A stretch of DNA of 64,000 bases, taken from NCBI GenBank assembly GCA_034506175.1, contig JAPDQB010000028.1:1-64000 (forward strand), in the 5' to 3' direction. The position numbers and the translations under genes were made by a program. This document shows positions 1 to 9,430 of this stretch, in pieces (positions within the stretch are counted from its first letter, which is position 1; each line of letters opens with the position of its first letter). Under the pieces are notes generated by a model, which saw nothing but the letters and a program-made list of their open reading frames with translations, did not search any database and had not been told where the DNA came from. The stretch comes from a candidate division KSB1 bacterium (GTDB lineage Bacteria; Zhuqueibacterota; Zhuqueibacteria; Zhuqueibacterales; Zhuqueibacteraceae).

Positions 1-122
1 TTCATGAGCATGTTTTCTTTCCATGCTCTTAATATACAAAAATAGAAATATAAATTCAAGATGGACGTTTGTCCTCGGTGTACACATGTCCTCTGTTTTC
101 AAGAATTTAAGCTAACATTGTC

Positions 123-176
123 AAGTACGTAAAGCGTAAAATTACGCACTACGTTTTAGGCGTTACGTTTTAGCGC
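123..176. repeat. Short AT-rich repeat block at the window edge
   Basis: The sequence between the window edge and the first gene contains small repeats: an inverted pair GCGTAA/TTACGC at 134-139 and 142-147, and a direct repeat ACGTTTTAG at 151-159 and 165-173. It lies directly downstream of the sulfatase stop at 170. A further 7-bp inverted repeat (GAGCATG/CATGCTC) sits near position 6-30. No gene is visible in 1-169. Function unknown; it may be an intergenic repeat or part of a transcription end. Confidence 0.35.
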
Positions 177-1852
177 AGGACAACCATTTTTCGCGTTTGA
201 ACAAGGGCTCCCGCCTGCAGCCGGCAAAGATAAACTCCGCTTGGGTGATGAGAAGGCTTCCAGTTTATTGCTCGAATGCCGGGACCCTGAACGGCCTCAA
301 CCAACGTCGCCACCTTTCGTCCAGTCGCATCAAAAATTTCCAAACGAATCGATACAGTTTTATAGAGCGCATAACGAATTGTCGTGACAGCATCGCCATA
401 AATTCCACCGGCGGCGAGCGGATTGGGATAATTCTGGTACAATTCAAAATCGTGCGGCACGCCGCTTCGCTGCTCGCCAACGGCGGTATCCAATGCCGAC
501 GTATCACCGGTTGCCAGGCGCAGGCTGTCAAGCTGAAACCGCAGCCGCCGCAGGACGCCGGCAAAAGCGGGATTGTCGATTAAATTCCTGGTTTCAATTG
601 AATCGTTTTTCAAATCATATAATTCGTCGATGGCGTTGGGGCCAAAATACCTGATGTATTTGAAATCAGGCGTACGAATCGCACGCATCGGCGGTATCAT
701 GGGAACAGCTGAGTCGAAAAAGTATTGATACAGAAAGCTCTTGCGTTGCACGTCGCCATTCGCCAATTTGCGCAGCGAGAAGCCCGGCAGTTGGCGCGTG
801 CCGCTAATTCCCGCCGCTTCAAGAATAGTCGGCGCCAGGTCAATATTCAACGCAAATGTTTGCGATTGGGCTCCGGCGGCGAACCACGGCGGATAACGCA
901 CAAACAGCGGCACCCGGATTGATTCTTCATAAGCCAGGCGCTTGTCGCCGACATTGTGCTCGCCCAAGATATAACCGTTATCGCTGGTGAAAATGACCAG
1001 CGTGTTTTTTAACAACTGTTTCTGCGTCAATTTCGAAAGAACCTTTCCAACTCCTTCATCCACGCCGGCAAGGCATTCGTAGTATTGCTGAATTCGCAAC
1101 CGCAAATCTTGTTTAAAAAAATTGCGATATTCTTGCAAAAAAGCCGGCTTGCCGGATAAATCTTCGCCGTAGGTTACGGGTAAGACGATATTGGCATTCT
1201 CGTAGAGGCGATAAAATCGTGCCTGGATCGTAAACGGATCGTGCACGGCTTTATGAGATAGAACGAGAAAGAAAGGTTTTTGACGATCACGGTTGAGAAA
1301 CTCCAGCGCGTAATTCGTCAAAATGTCGGTCATGTGACCGCTGGCCTGAATTTTTTCGCCGTCGACGTTGATGGTCGGATTGAGATATTTGCCCTGGCCG
1401 ATAAAACTGACCCAGCGGTCGAAGCCGGGTTTGGGCATGGCATCGAGAAAACCCATGTGCCATTTGCCAATGAAGGCGGTTTCATAGCCGGCGTTATGCA
1501 GAAGTTGCGCCACCGTCGCCAGCCGGGAATTAAGCGGCGTCTCATTGTCCAGCACCCGGTGCTGATGCGAATAGAGCCCGGTCAAAAGCGTCGCGCGGCT
1601 GGGGCTGCACAGCGAATGCGTGACAAAGGCGTTCTGAAACTGCACACCCTCTTTGGCGATGCGGTTGATGTTGGGGCTTTTGAAAAAAGGATGACCATTC
1701 ACGCCCAACGCATCAGCGCGCAAATCATCAATCAGAATGACCAGAATATTGGGCGGGGTCAAATTGAGCTTGGTGTCGGTCATGGCAAATGCCTCAGGGC
1801 CGATAAAGAGCGACCCTAAGATTGATAGACTTTTACACAAGCTGCATCGCAT
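170..1852 (-). CDS. Secreted sulfatase with type IX-like C-terminal domain
   Basis: A 560-residue member of the formylglycine-dependent sulfatase family, expected to hydrolyse sulfate esters, probably on polysaccharide. After a signal-peptide-like N-terminus (about 1-23) comes NILVILIDD (metal-binding Asp pair at 42-43) and the sulfatase signature CSPSR with the modifiable Cys at 82. The last 90 residues begin at a YQNYPNP motif and end in GVYLCRL...MVVLR, typical of T9SS/FlgD-like sorting domains, so the enzyme is probably exported across the outer membrane. The frame stays open upstream of 1852, but that stretch is an out-of-frame read of the glycosyltransferase. The ATG at 1852 is chosen because it begins the signal peptide and has GGAG about 12 bases upstream. 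It is the last gene of the exopolysaccharide operon, 19 bases after the glycosyltransferase. Substrate unknown. Confidence 0.92.
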   Translation of the reverse strand: MRCSLCKSLSILGSLFIGPEAFAMTDTKLNLTPPNILVILIDDLRADALGVNGHPFFKSPNINRIAKEGVQFQNAFVTHSLCSPSRATLLTGLYSHQHRVLDNETPLNSRLATVAQLLHNAGYETAFIGKWHMGFLDAMPKPGFDRWVSFIGQGKYLNPTINVDGEKIQASGHMTDILTNYALEFLNRDRQKPFFLVLSHKAVHDPFTIQARFYRLYENANIVLPVTYGEDLSGKPAFLQEYRNFFKQDLRLRIQQYYECLAGVDEGVGKVLSKLTQKQLLKNTLVIFTSDNGYILGEHNVGDKRLAYEESIRVPLFVRYPPWFAAGAQSQTFALNIDLAPTILEAAGISGTRQLPGFSLRKLANGDVQRKSFLYQYFFDSAVPMIPPMRAIRTPDFKYIRYFGPNAIDELYDLKNDSIETRNLIDNPAFAGVLRRLRFQLDSLRLATGDTSALDTAVGEQRSGVPHDFELYQNYPNPLAAGGIYGDAVTTIRYALYKTVSIRLEIFDATGRKVATLVEAVQGPGIRAINWKPSHHPSGVYLCRLQAGALVQTRKMVVLR

Positions 1853-1871
1853 TTTTTGAAAAAATCTCCAT

Positions 1872-3086
1872 TTATACCAAACAAGCCGCCGGCTCGCGCA
1901 CAAACTTTGTTTCGTCAAGCTCGCAAACGGGCGCGTTGATTTCCGGATGAAAAACAAGCCCCCGGCGACGCGCGGCCCGGGTGATCTGTGTCGTGATCTT
2001 TCGCCGGAACACCTCCGGATGAAAACGAAACGTTGTTTGCCGGATGGCCTGGCGGTCTTGAAAAAAAATCTGCTTTGCCTCAAAACACTCGACGGCGTGC
2101 ACAATGGCGCCAACCGACTGCTCGGCGAAAAACAAGCCAGTGGGCTGGCGATTTGGCTGATGGCGCTCATCCAGTGGAATAATCGTATCCAGCACGCCGC
2201 CGGCGCCGAAGGCGATGACCGGCACGCCGCAGGCGTTCGCTTCCACCGGGATGATGCCAAAATCTTCCACGCCGGGGAAAACCAGGGCGCGCGCCTGCGC
2301 CAAAACGCGGCGCATCTCGTTATCCGGCAGCCAATCCAAAAACTCAATGTTCGTGCCGGCGATTTTTTCCAGCGCCGCGCGCTCCGAGCCGCCGCCGATA
2401 ATTTTCAGCGGCAGGCGCAGTTGATTGAAAGCTTGAATCGCCAAGTCGAGGCGCTTGTAAGGCACCAGCGAAGAGAACGCCAGATAATAGCCGTCGACCT
2501 CGGAGGCGACGCTGAATTTATCGACCTCCACCGGCGGATGAACAACGCTGGCCTTGCGACGATAATATTTCCAAATGCGCTGCGCGACAAAATGCGAGTT
2601 GGCAATCATCTTGTCCACACGGTTGGTGGAGGCGACGTCCCACAGACGCAGGTAATTCGCGACGCTGCGATAAAGCGCCCGTTTCAGAAAATTTCCTTCG
2701 CCTCGAGGGAAATAAGTAAAATGCAAATCCCAAATATAACGCATGGGTGAATGAAGATAAGAAACGTGCAGCGTTTCCGGCCGCGTGATCACGCCTTTGG
2801 CAACGCAATGGCTGCTGCTGATCACCACGTCGTAGGGCGTCAGGTCGAAGGCTTCGATCGCCATTGGAAAAAACGGCAGCAATTTCGGATAATGCCTGGC
2901 GCTGCCCGGAATCTTTTGTAAAAACGACGTATGAAGGCGATGCGCTTCGATGTCCGCATCGACGCTGCCTGAACGATGCACCAGCGTGTAAATCTCGGCG
3001 CTGGGAAAGAGGCGGCAGATTTCCAAAAACACCTTTTCTCCGCCGCGCATCGAAACCAGCCAATCATGCACCAAGGCGATTTTCAC
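1872..3086 (-). CDS. Glycosyltransferase family 4 (GT-B fold)
   Basis: A 404-residue retaining GT-B glycosyltransferase, of the WbaZ-like group often annotated group 1. It begins MKIALVHDWL, with a glycine-rich GGEKVF loop at the N-terminal Rossmann domain. The C-terminal domain carries the E-x7-E nucleotide-sugar motif EDFGIIPVE, followed by CGVPVIAFGAGG. It should add a sugar from a nucleotide donor to the lipid-linked repeat unit on the cytoplasmic side. It lies between the glycoside hydrolase and the terminal sulfatase of the operon; the 171-base gap upstream contains a strong hairpin. The donor sugar cannot be read from sequence. Confidence 0.92.
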   Translation of the reverse strand: MKIALVHDWLVSMRGGEKVFLEICRLFPSAEIYTLVHRSGSVDADIEAHRLHTSFLQKIPGSARHYPKLLPFFPMAIEAFDLTPYDVVISSSHCVAKGVITRPETLHVSYLHSPMRYIWDLHFTYFPRGEGNFLKRALYRSVANYLRLWDVASTNRVDKMIANSHFVAQRIWKYYRRKASVVHPPVEVDKFSVASEVDGYYLAFSSLVPYKRLDLAIQAFNQLRLPLKIIGGGSERAALEKIAGTNIEFLDWLPDNEMRRVLAQARALVFPGVEDFGIIPVEANACGVPVIAFGAGGVLDTIIPLDERHQPNRQPTGLFFAEQSVGAIVHAVECFEAKQIFFQDRQAIRQTTFRFHPEVFRRKITTQITRAARRRGLVFHPEINAPVCELDETKFVREPAACLV

Positions 3087-3162
3087 AACAGACCTTTATA
3101 AATTTGCAACGAAAAGGGAACTGCAACGATATAAAGTTCAAGCCCAGTAGGCAGCCCACACA

Positions 3163-3212
3163 GATCAAAAACTCACACGGAAAAAGCTTTGAATCCGCGT
3201 GTGTTTTTGATC
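3163..3212. repeat. 18-bp inverted repeat between operon genes
   Basis: The arms at 3163-3180 and 3195-3212 pair at 16 of 18 positions around a 14-base AT-rich loop. The element sits in the 171-base gap between the glycoside hydrolase and the last glycosyltransferase. No clear U-run follows the minus-strand arm, so a processing site or mobile repeat is as likely as a terminator. If it attenuates, it would lower expression of the last two operon genes. Confidence 0.5.
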
Positions 3213-3257
3213 CGCGTGTAAACTTTCGGATTTTTTCGAGTTTGAATGCGTAAGCGC

Positions 3258-5189
3258 TTACTTCGCTGCGCGCCAGACGATGAAATTGGTCAGCGCGCCT
3301 TTTTGCCCGCGCTCGAGGCCGGCCAGCAACTTGTCGGCTTGAACACAATTATAGGTTTCCGGCACATACTGTTTTGTGCTCATGAAATTCGATTTGAAGC
3401 TCGCGGCAGCTTCGCGCCCCCAGGTGACGACAAAGCGCTCGCTCTTCGAATTTTCCAGCGTGATAATCGCGCCATCGTTAAAATAATTTTTGCTGCGAAC
3501 GACGACGCCGTCGCCAAGCTGTTGCTGCAACCAGGCCAATGCCCGTGCCGCTTCTTTTAAACGAAAATCCTTTTCGACAAGTCCATAATACTTGTCCTTG
3601 GTATCGCGCTCCTGATCACGAAATTCATAGATAAAAAAGTGCCGGCCCTCTTCGAGCCAATATACCAGCGCCGTCTTTAAAATGGCGATGGCCTGTTGAT
3701 GATATGTCACGCTGCGTTTGGTCGATTTGATCGTCAAGCTGTTGGTAAAAGCGATCAGCGCGCCTTTTTTTTCGCCCTGATAATCATAAAGCGCGGCCGT
3801 TTCACCAAGCGCCTGGCCCTGCCGATTGGCGCTGAACAGGGGAATATAGCGAACTTTCTGCGGCGCCTTGGGGTCGCGAAGGAAATTATTGGCCGGCGCG
3901 TTGGCCGGCAGATTGAAATTCCGCAGCGTTCGATTTATCCAATTTGGCGCATCCTCTTCGCCATGGTCTACGCTCAAAACGAGGTTCAGCCGCGCGGCGT
4001 ATTTGGGAAACGGCGCGCCGCCGAGGGCCACCACCGAACCACCGCGTTGCACGAAATCGATTAACGGTTCCAACAACTCTCCCGGCAATTGATTTGTCGA
4101 AATCATCACCACATTTTGCCGCCCCGGCTGCCTCGCAGTTTGCAGAAATTTCAGCAACGCTTCAATATCGACGAGTTCGATCCGCCACCCGAAGGCCTCG
4201 ACTTGCCGGCGAATCGGCTCATACAAGTCGCAAATTTCTGTTTCAGCGGTGTACCCGTCATCCAAAACCAGAATGGCGGGCGGTTGTTTGATTTGAAGCT
4301 CGTGCTCAAAACAATACCGCAACACCTGCGTGAGCGCATCGGAGAACGCCGGATGAAGCGGATGCCGCCACGCAGCCCATCCGTATTCAGTGATCCAAAT
4401 TGGCTTGGAAGAGGAATGATTCTGGGAAAAAATGCCGCGAATGCGCTGTAAGACGGGAGCCAACTCCTCGCCGACAACACCATACGGATGATACGCGACG
4501 GCGTCACAATAATCGGCCACACCCAGTTCCGCCAATCTTTCCCAAAAAATGAAGGCGCTGGGTTGATTGGCCATGCCGCCCAAGACCACATTGGCGCCGG
4601 GCCGTTTCTGCTTGATGATTTGATAGGAGCGCTTGACGAGATCGAAGTATCTCTCAACCGGCGCGGTCTTGGGCCAAAACTTTCCGATGTTCGGTTCGTT
4701 CCAGATTTCCCAATCCGTAACGTCATCGCCGTAGCGCGTCACAACCGAATCCACAAACACCGCCCATTCGTTCAGATGTTCATGCGCCGGGAATGCCCAG
4801 GCCGGTGGCGCATGGATGACGCCGAGCAAATACACTTGCTGCTGGCGAGCTGACTGCACGACCGAATCGAATTTTGCCCACTGCCAACGATTGGGTTGGG
4901 GTTGAATATCACGCCAAATGAAGCCGGTACGGACAAAGTTGATGCCAAGTTTTTTGACGACGCGCAACGTTTGTTCGCGGCTGGCAAATTCATTATCTGC
5001 GGGATCGGTGCGGGTGATGTGACTGTGCACGGCCCAGAAAGATTTTTTGCCAGATTCAATTTTGTAAGAGGACACAACGGAGGTGTCATTCGAACTCGAA
5101 CCAATGGCGCGATTACCGGCCGGGCGCCAAAACAGTAAAATGATGGCGCCGATTCCGAATAAGCTGAAAGTTGATTTAAGATTTCTCAT
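3258..5189 (-). CDS. Glycoside hydrolase, clan GH-A (PslG/GH39-like)
   Basis: A 643-residue protein anchored or exported by an N-terminal hydrophobic segment (about 6-21). The first 320 residues read as a clan GH-A TIM barrel, with acid/base Glu165 in WEIWNEPN and nucleophile Glu268 in WITEYGW. The C-terminal half (about 330-560) resembles a separate Rossmann-like or glutamine-amidotransferase-like domain with the segments AILVLDDGY and VVALGGAPFPKY. Comparable periplasmic hydrolases such as PslG are encoded inside exopolysaccharide operons and trim or edit the polymer. ATG at 5189 is preferred to the in-frame start at 5222 because it begins the hydrophobic segment and has GGAGG upstream, though at about 15 bases. 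It overlaps the upstream glycosyltransferase by 14 bases. Confidence 0.85.
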   Translation of the reverse strand: MRNLKSTFSLFGIGAIILLFWRPAGNRAIGSSSNDTSVVSSYKIESGKKSFWAVHSHITRTDPADNEFASREQTLRVVKKLGINFVRTGFIWRDIQPQPNRWQWAKFDSVVQSARQQQVYLLGVIHAPPAWAFPAHEHLNEWAVFVDSVVTRYGDDVTDWEIWNEPNIGKFWPKTAPVERYFDLVKRSYQIIKQKRPGANVVLGGMANQPSAFIFWERLAELGVADYCDAVAYHPYGVVGEELAPVLQRIRGIFSQNHSSSKPIWITEYGWAAWRHPLHPAFSDALTQVLRYCFEHELQIKQPPAILVLDDGYTAETEICDLYEPIRRQVEAFGWRIELVDIEALLKFLQTARQPGRQNVVMISTNQLPGELLEPLIDFVQRGGSVVALGGAPFPKYAARLNLVLSVDHGEEDAPNWINRTLRNFNLPANAPANNFLRDPKAPQKVRYIPLFSANRQGQALGETAALYDYQGEKKGALIAFTNSLTIKSTKRSVTYHQQAIAILKTALVYWLEEGRHFFIYEFRDQERDTKDKYYGLVEKDFRLKEAARALAWLQQQLGDGVVVRSKNYFNDGAIITLENSKSERFVVTWGREAAASFKSNFMSTKQYVPETYNCVQADKLLAGLERGQKGALTNFIVWRAAK

Positions 5190-6279
5190 GGTTTGCGACG
5201 GTTTCCTCCAAAATCTGTACATATTTTTCCGCAGCCGATTTCCACGAGAAGCGCTTGACCATCGCCTGGCCGGCTGCGATCAAACGCGCCCTCTTGTCAC
5301 GATTTTCAACCACTTCATGAATGCCGCGGCCGATGTCTTCGGCAGAATGCGGATCAACATATTCGACCGCACCATCGAACAACTCGCGAAAAACCGGAAT
5401 ATCCGAGGCGGCGACCGGTGTGCCGGCTTTAAAAGCTTCGAGCACGGGCAGGCCGAAACCTTCCAAAAATGACGGCAGCAGCAGAAACTCGGCGCCTTTT
5501 AAGAGCGCCCATTTTTCGGCCTCGTCGACGAAACCTTGAAAAATAACGTTTGGGCAATCACGCAGGTTCGGCGGCAGCGCCGCAAAAATCGAGTTTTCCC
5601 CGCCAACAATATGAAGCCGAAAATCGTCGCGCCGCGAAGCGCCGAATTTTTGAAAACCCAGGATCGCGCCGGAAATATTTTTGCGCGGGTTGAGTGAACC
5701 GATGAATAAGCCATAGCGATAAGGCAATTTTTTTGCTGACACCCCGGCAGGCGGCTCGTCAGAATCATTGGGCACGACACTCACGGGCGCGGCGTCCGGC
5801 AGCATTTCAGCCAATTGCCGCGCTGAAGTTTGAGATACCGTCACAAGACGAACGCCGGCTTTGGCGGCTGTCGCAATCACCCAGCTCAAATAGGATGAAA
5901 AAAAATTTGAAAACCATGCGGTATTGCGAAAGCCGGTATCGTGCACCAGCAAGATTTGCGGGACGCGGGGCGACAATAAAACCGGCGCCGAGTTGGTCAA
6001 ATTGAGTAGAACATCGTAGCCGCCGGCCCGGATTTCCAGCGGCAAAATCATTTGCTCCCAAAAAGACCGCGTAACACTATTTTTAGAGAACCTGGCGCCG
6101 CTGCAGCAAATTTTGACGTTCGCCGGCAGATCGAAATCTGCGGCTTGGCCGGGGAGACAAATCTCGAGAGCAAAATCCCGCCGCAGCAAGGCGATGTGGC
6201 GAATCAAGCTCAGCGCGACGCGCGCGACGCCGGTTTTCTCAACCGCGCCGAGGGCTTTGCCGTTAACTGCAATTCTCAT
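5176..6279 (-). CDS. Glycosyltransferase family 4
   Basis: A 367-residue GT-B glycosyltransferase beginning MRIAVNGKALG, with a GVARVA loop and the C-terminal E-x7-E motif EGFGLPVLE followed by AFKAGTPVAASD. The central segment YGLFIGSLNPRKN is typical of mannosyl/rhamnosyltransferase-like GT4 enzymes. The chosen ATG at 6279 follows the polymerase stop with one base between, which suggests translational coupling; the open frame upstream to 6363 would overlap that gene. It should extend the exopolysaccharide repeat unit in the cytoplasm. Linkage and donor are unknown. Confidence 0.9.
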   Translation of the reverse strand: MRIAVNGKALGAVEKTGVARVALSLIRHIALLRRDFALEICLPGQAADFDLPANVKICCSGARFSKNSVTRSFWEQMILPLEIRAGGYDVLLNLTNSAPVLLSPRVPQILLVHDTGFRNTAWFSNFFSSYLSWVIATAAKAGVRLVTVSQTSARQLAEMLPDAAPVSVVPNDSDEPPAGVSAKKLPYRYGLFIGSLNPRKNISGAILGFQKFGASRRDDFRLHIVGGENSIFAALPPNLRDCPNVIFQGFVDEAEKWALLKGAEFLLLPSFLEGFGLPVLEAFKAGTPVAASDIPVFRELFDGAVEYVDPHSAEDIGRGIHEVVENRDKRARLIAAGQAMVKRFSWKSAAEKYVQILEETVANHEKS

Positions 6280-6280
6280 C

Positions 6281-7780
6281 TCAAACCACTGCGGCTTCGT
6301 GCACTCGGCCGTTCTGAGGAATTTCGCGATCGCTCTGCCTTGTCTTTGGCACGAGGGTTTCAAAATTCAAATTTGTCCAACGCAAAGTCGCGACGATCAA
6401 CCCGACCAGCAGCCAATGATCCAAATACAAAATATCCGGCTCGGACAAAAATTTGCCAAACAACCGCACGACTAAAGCAAAAAACAACGCCTTGGGGTAC
6501 TCGGAAAGCGTCATGAGATTGTTTTGAATGAATCTTTTGCTCAACCACGCCGTGCGCCTGGCGAGCAGCCAGTTTCCCAGAAAAAAAGTGAGCATGCCGA
6601 CGAGGCCGGTTGTGGATAAAATATTGGTCAACAAATCAAAGGTTCGATTGCTGCCCCAGCCCACGCCGAAAAGTGGGTTGGCGGCAAAAAGGCTCAAGCC
6701 CTGCAGGGCGCCGTCCAATCTGGTTCCGCCTGATTCTGAATCGGCTTTGTCGATGAGCAGGATTTCGATGAACTGGATGATTTGATCCGTGGTCAAGCCC
6801 AGTGCAAATGTTGCCAAACTATAAAGCGCGAGCGGCAGCCCGGCAAAGCCGAGCACCACGACGAAGAGCGTGCGAAGGCTCTCGCGCACGGTATAAATCC
6901 TGACGCTGATACGGCCGCGCTTGGATAAGATGTACAACAAAAAAAGAAGGAGGCTGCCGGCCAGGCCCACCAACGCGGTGGAAGTGCTGGTAAAAATCAA
7001 GGTGATGGCAAAAAAGATCGCCAGCCACAAGGCGGTTTTGGGTTTCATCACCGAGCCGGCTTTGTTGTAGACGTAATAAAAGCACAGGAACGTCGGCATG
7101 AGCAGAAAGCGCGCAAACATCGAGGGCTCCGGCGCGACGGAATTCATGCGCTTGAAGCCGAGCAGGCGAATTTTTTGCCCGTATTTTTGCAGAAAACTCA
7201 GGCTGTTGTTGAAAATATACTCCGGATAAGGAATGCCGGCATAATACATATAAAGCTGCGCCCAACCCCAAAGCGCAACAAAAATGCTGGAAGCGATCAG
7301 CACGCGAATCGCCCGGCGAATTTCGTTCGGCTCGAGCTTGCACGCGGCAATGCTGATGGTGAGAAAAACGACGTAGACGAGATAGCCGAACTGGGTAAAA
7401 TTCTCCATGCTGAGGCGAAGCAACTGGTAGTCGCCCGAGGGCCGGCGCACGTAAACATATTCACGAAACGGAATCAACAGGATGGACAGACCCGCGACAA
7501 AAACAAAAAAGACGAACGGCATGAGCGTCATGCGCTGCAGATGCGTGAGGCGCTGGCGCGTGCGGCTAAACAGCCATTCCAAAACGTAGCGCGCCATCAA
7601 CAACATGCCGAGAAAATACCCCGGCTGCAAGCCGAACGACGGGCCCGGGAAATTGACAACGGCCGTGGCGGTGAACGGCATGAAAAAAATCGTGAGATAC
7701 AAAATCGTCGTGCGCGAGGGCAGCATCACGGCGACGATGCCGATGGCGATGATAAAAAATCCGATGGGTGTGATCGTCAT
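6281..7780 (-). CDS. O-antigen ligase/polymerase-like membrane protein (Wzy candidate)
   Basis: A 499-residue integral membrane protein with roughly ten or more hydrophobic segments, beginning MTITPIGFFIIAIG. A larger extracytoplasmic loop lies after the middle of the protein and contains GWGSNRTFDLL, where O-antigen ligase/polymerase (Wzy_C/WaaL) proteins keep their conserved loop. In a Wzx/Wzy-type cluster this is the expected polymerase, joining repeat units on the periplasmic side. Its start overlaps the sulfatase stop (7777-7780, ATGA type) and its stop abuts the next glycosyltransferase. WaaL and Wzy cannot be separated by sequence alone; the context favours Wzy. Confidence 0.8.
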   Translation of the reverse strand: MTITPIGFFIIAIGIVAVMLPSRTTILYLTIFFMPFTATAVVNFPGPSFGLQPGYFLGMLLMARYVLEWLFSRTRQRLTHLQRMTLMPFVFFVFVAGLSILLIPFREYVYVRRPSGDYQLLRLSMENFTQFGYLVYVVFLTISIAACKLEPNEIRRAIRVLIASSIFVALWGWAQLYMYYAGIPYPEYIFNNSLSFLQKYGQKIRLLGFKRMNSVAPEPSMFARFLLMPTFLCFYYVYNKAGSVMKPKTALWLAIFFAITLIFTSTSTALVGLAGSLLLFLLYILSKRGRISVRIYTVRESLRTLFVVVLGFAGLPLALYSLATFALGLTTDQIIQFIEILLIDKADSESGGTRLDGALQGLSLFAANPLFGVGWGSNRTFDLLTNILSTTGLVGMLTFFLGNWLLARRTAWLSKRFIQNNLMTLSEYPKALFFALVVRLFGKFLSEPDILYLDHWLLVGLIVATLRWTNLNFETLVPKTRQSDREIPQNGRVHEAAVV

Positions 7781-9393
7781 CGCAGCACCACCAGCTTTCT
7801 TTGTTGCCTCGAGGCCCCGGCCTGCAAACGATAAATATAAACGCCGTTTGGCAAAGACGATGTTTCAAGCTTCAGCGCATGTTCGCCGGAATTCATGTGC
7901 CAGTCGATCAGCGTCGTGACCAAGCGGCCGTTCAAGTCAAACACTTGCAAAGCAACGTGCTCAGGTCGCCTGATCACAAAACGAATCGTGGTCGCGCTGC
8001 GAACCGGATTGGGATGATTTTGCAAGAGCGTGAAGGAAGATGGAACCGCATCGTTAGGCTTCTCATCCTCGACCGCGGTCAAGAGTTTTTGCAAACGACC
8101 TTGCAAATCTTTGACCAGCGCCGCGTTTGCCGGATGGTCGGCGCTATTTTGCAATTGATACGGATCTTTCACCAAATCGTACAACTCGGCGCGATCATTT
8201 TCATTTTCGACGTAGACATAACGGTCGGTATGCACAGCGGAAAAAGCTTGTTTTGCCGGCCATCCTTCAATCAACAATTCGCTGCGCCAGGCCGGCTGCG
8301 GCTGAAACAATCCCAGCAGCGAGCGTCCATCAACTTCCTTCGGAATCGGCAAGCCGGCGAGTTGGTAAATCGTCGGGGCAATATCGATATTCGCCGTGAG
8401 CCGGGTTTCAATTTTTCCGGCCGGGACCAAAGGCGGATAACGCAACGCAAAAGCCACCCGAATTGACGGCTCGTAAATGCGTCCCTTGCCCGTCAAGCGG
8501 TGTTCGCCCCAAAAAAAGCCGTTATCGGAAATATAAAAAATGGCGGTTTGATCGAGCTTGCCCTGATTTTTCAGCTCCTCCAAAATCGCGTCGAGGCTCT
8601 GATCGAGCGACCACAGCATTTGCAACTGCCGCCGCCGGATGGTATCAACGCTGTCCTGCCAGGGCTTCTGGAGATACGGTCTGCTGCGCAGCCACGCCGG
8701 CTTATCCGAAACATCGATTTCATTAAAATTCGGCGGTCGATAAGGAGACAAATGGCGATACAAAATCGTATCACCGGGCGCCGGTTCGAACGGCGAATGC
8801 GGCGTTTTCGGATTGAAAAAAAGAAAAAACGGCTGATTATTGCGCGCCGCGGCTTTTTTCAAAAAGTCAATGGCGTAATCGCGCAACCAATACGTGAGAT
8901 AGCCTTGATGATCTTTCCAGGCACCGTTGACATTGAGGATGGGATTATAATAGAATCCTTCGGAAGGCAGGCCGACCCAATAATCATATCCCGGTTTCGG
9001 CGTCGCATCTTCAGAGTTGAGATATTTTCCCACTAAGCCAGTATAGTAACCAGCTTCGCGCAAGCGTGTCACGAAACTGACGAGCTTGAATGTGGAATCA
9101 TTGTTGCGCACGCCATGGCGTGACGCATACATGCCGGTCATGATGCTGGCGCGGCTCGGCGTGCAAACCGGCGTGGTGACATAAGCATTGGCAAACGCCA
9201 CGCCTTGGTCGAAGATTCGCGTTTGCGTGCGCAGCATAGAGTCCTTGACGGTGTCGAAACGTTGATCGTCCGTGATGATCACCAAAATATTCGGGCGCGG
9301 GTTTTGCGCGTGCAACAATTCAGCGGCGCCGGTCAACAAGATGGCGATGAAGCATGCCGCGAAAAACCTGTTTTTTCCCGTTAGGAGTTTCAT
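7777..9393 (-). CDS. Secreted sulfatase with type IX-like C-terminal domain
   Basis: A 538-residue sulfatase, paralogous to the one at 170-1852. A signal peptide (about 1-30, ending LLHAQ) precedes NILVIITDD (Asp pair 42-43) and the signature CTPSR with the formylglycine Cys at 77. The C-terminal 85 residues start at LLQNHPNP and end GVYIYRLQAGA...VVLR, the T9SS/FlgD-like sorting pattern. The ATG at 9393 is chosen because it begins the signal peptide; in-frame starts at 9417 (ATG) and 9456 (GTG) would add 8 or 21 hydrophilic residues, the latter overlapping the upstream sulfotransferase. It stands directly after two sulfotransferases, so the operon encodes both addition and removal of sulfate. 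Confidence 0.92.
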   Translation of the reverse strand: MKLLTGKNRFFAACFIAILLTGAAELLHAQNPRPNILVIITDDQRFDTVKDSMLRTQTRIFDQGVAFANAYVTTPVCTPSRASIMTGMYASRHGVRNNDSTFKLVSFVTRLREAGYYTGLVGKYLNSEDATPKPGYDYWVGLPSEGFYYNPILNVNGAWKDHQGYLTYWLRDYAIDFLKKAAARNNQPFFLFFNPKTPHSPFEPAPGDTILYRHLSPYRPPNFNEIDVSDKPAWLRSRPYLQKPWQDSVDTIRRRQLQMLWSLDQSLDAILEELKNQGKLDQTAIFYISDNGFFWGEHRLTGKGRIYEPSIRVAFALRYPPLVPAGKIETRLTANIDIAPTIYQLAGLPIPKEVDGRSLLGLFQPQPAWRSELLIEGWPAKQAFSAVHTDRYVYVENENDRAELYDLVKDPYQLQNSADHPANAALVKDLQGRLQKLLTAVEDEKPNDAVPSSFTLLQNHPNPVRSATTIRFVIRRPEHVALQVFDLNGRLVTTLIDWHMNSGEHALKLETSSLPNGVYIYRLQAGASRQQRKLVVLR

Positions 9394-9430
9394 AACTGTT
9401 TCTGATTCGAGGCGCATCAGGCCGCGCCAT

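Noticed and set aside
1853..2347. N-terminal extension of the first sulfatase
   Set aside because: It is a shadow of the glycosyltransferase in another frame; the signal peptide begins at 1852.
1280..2750. Long plus-strand open frames across the sulfatase and glycosyltransferase
   Set aside because: They lie antisense to clear genes, with compositions typical of the shadow strand.
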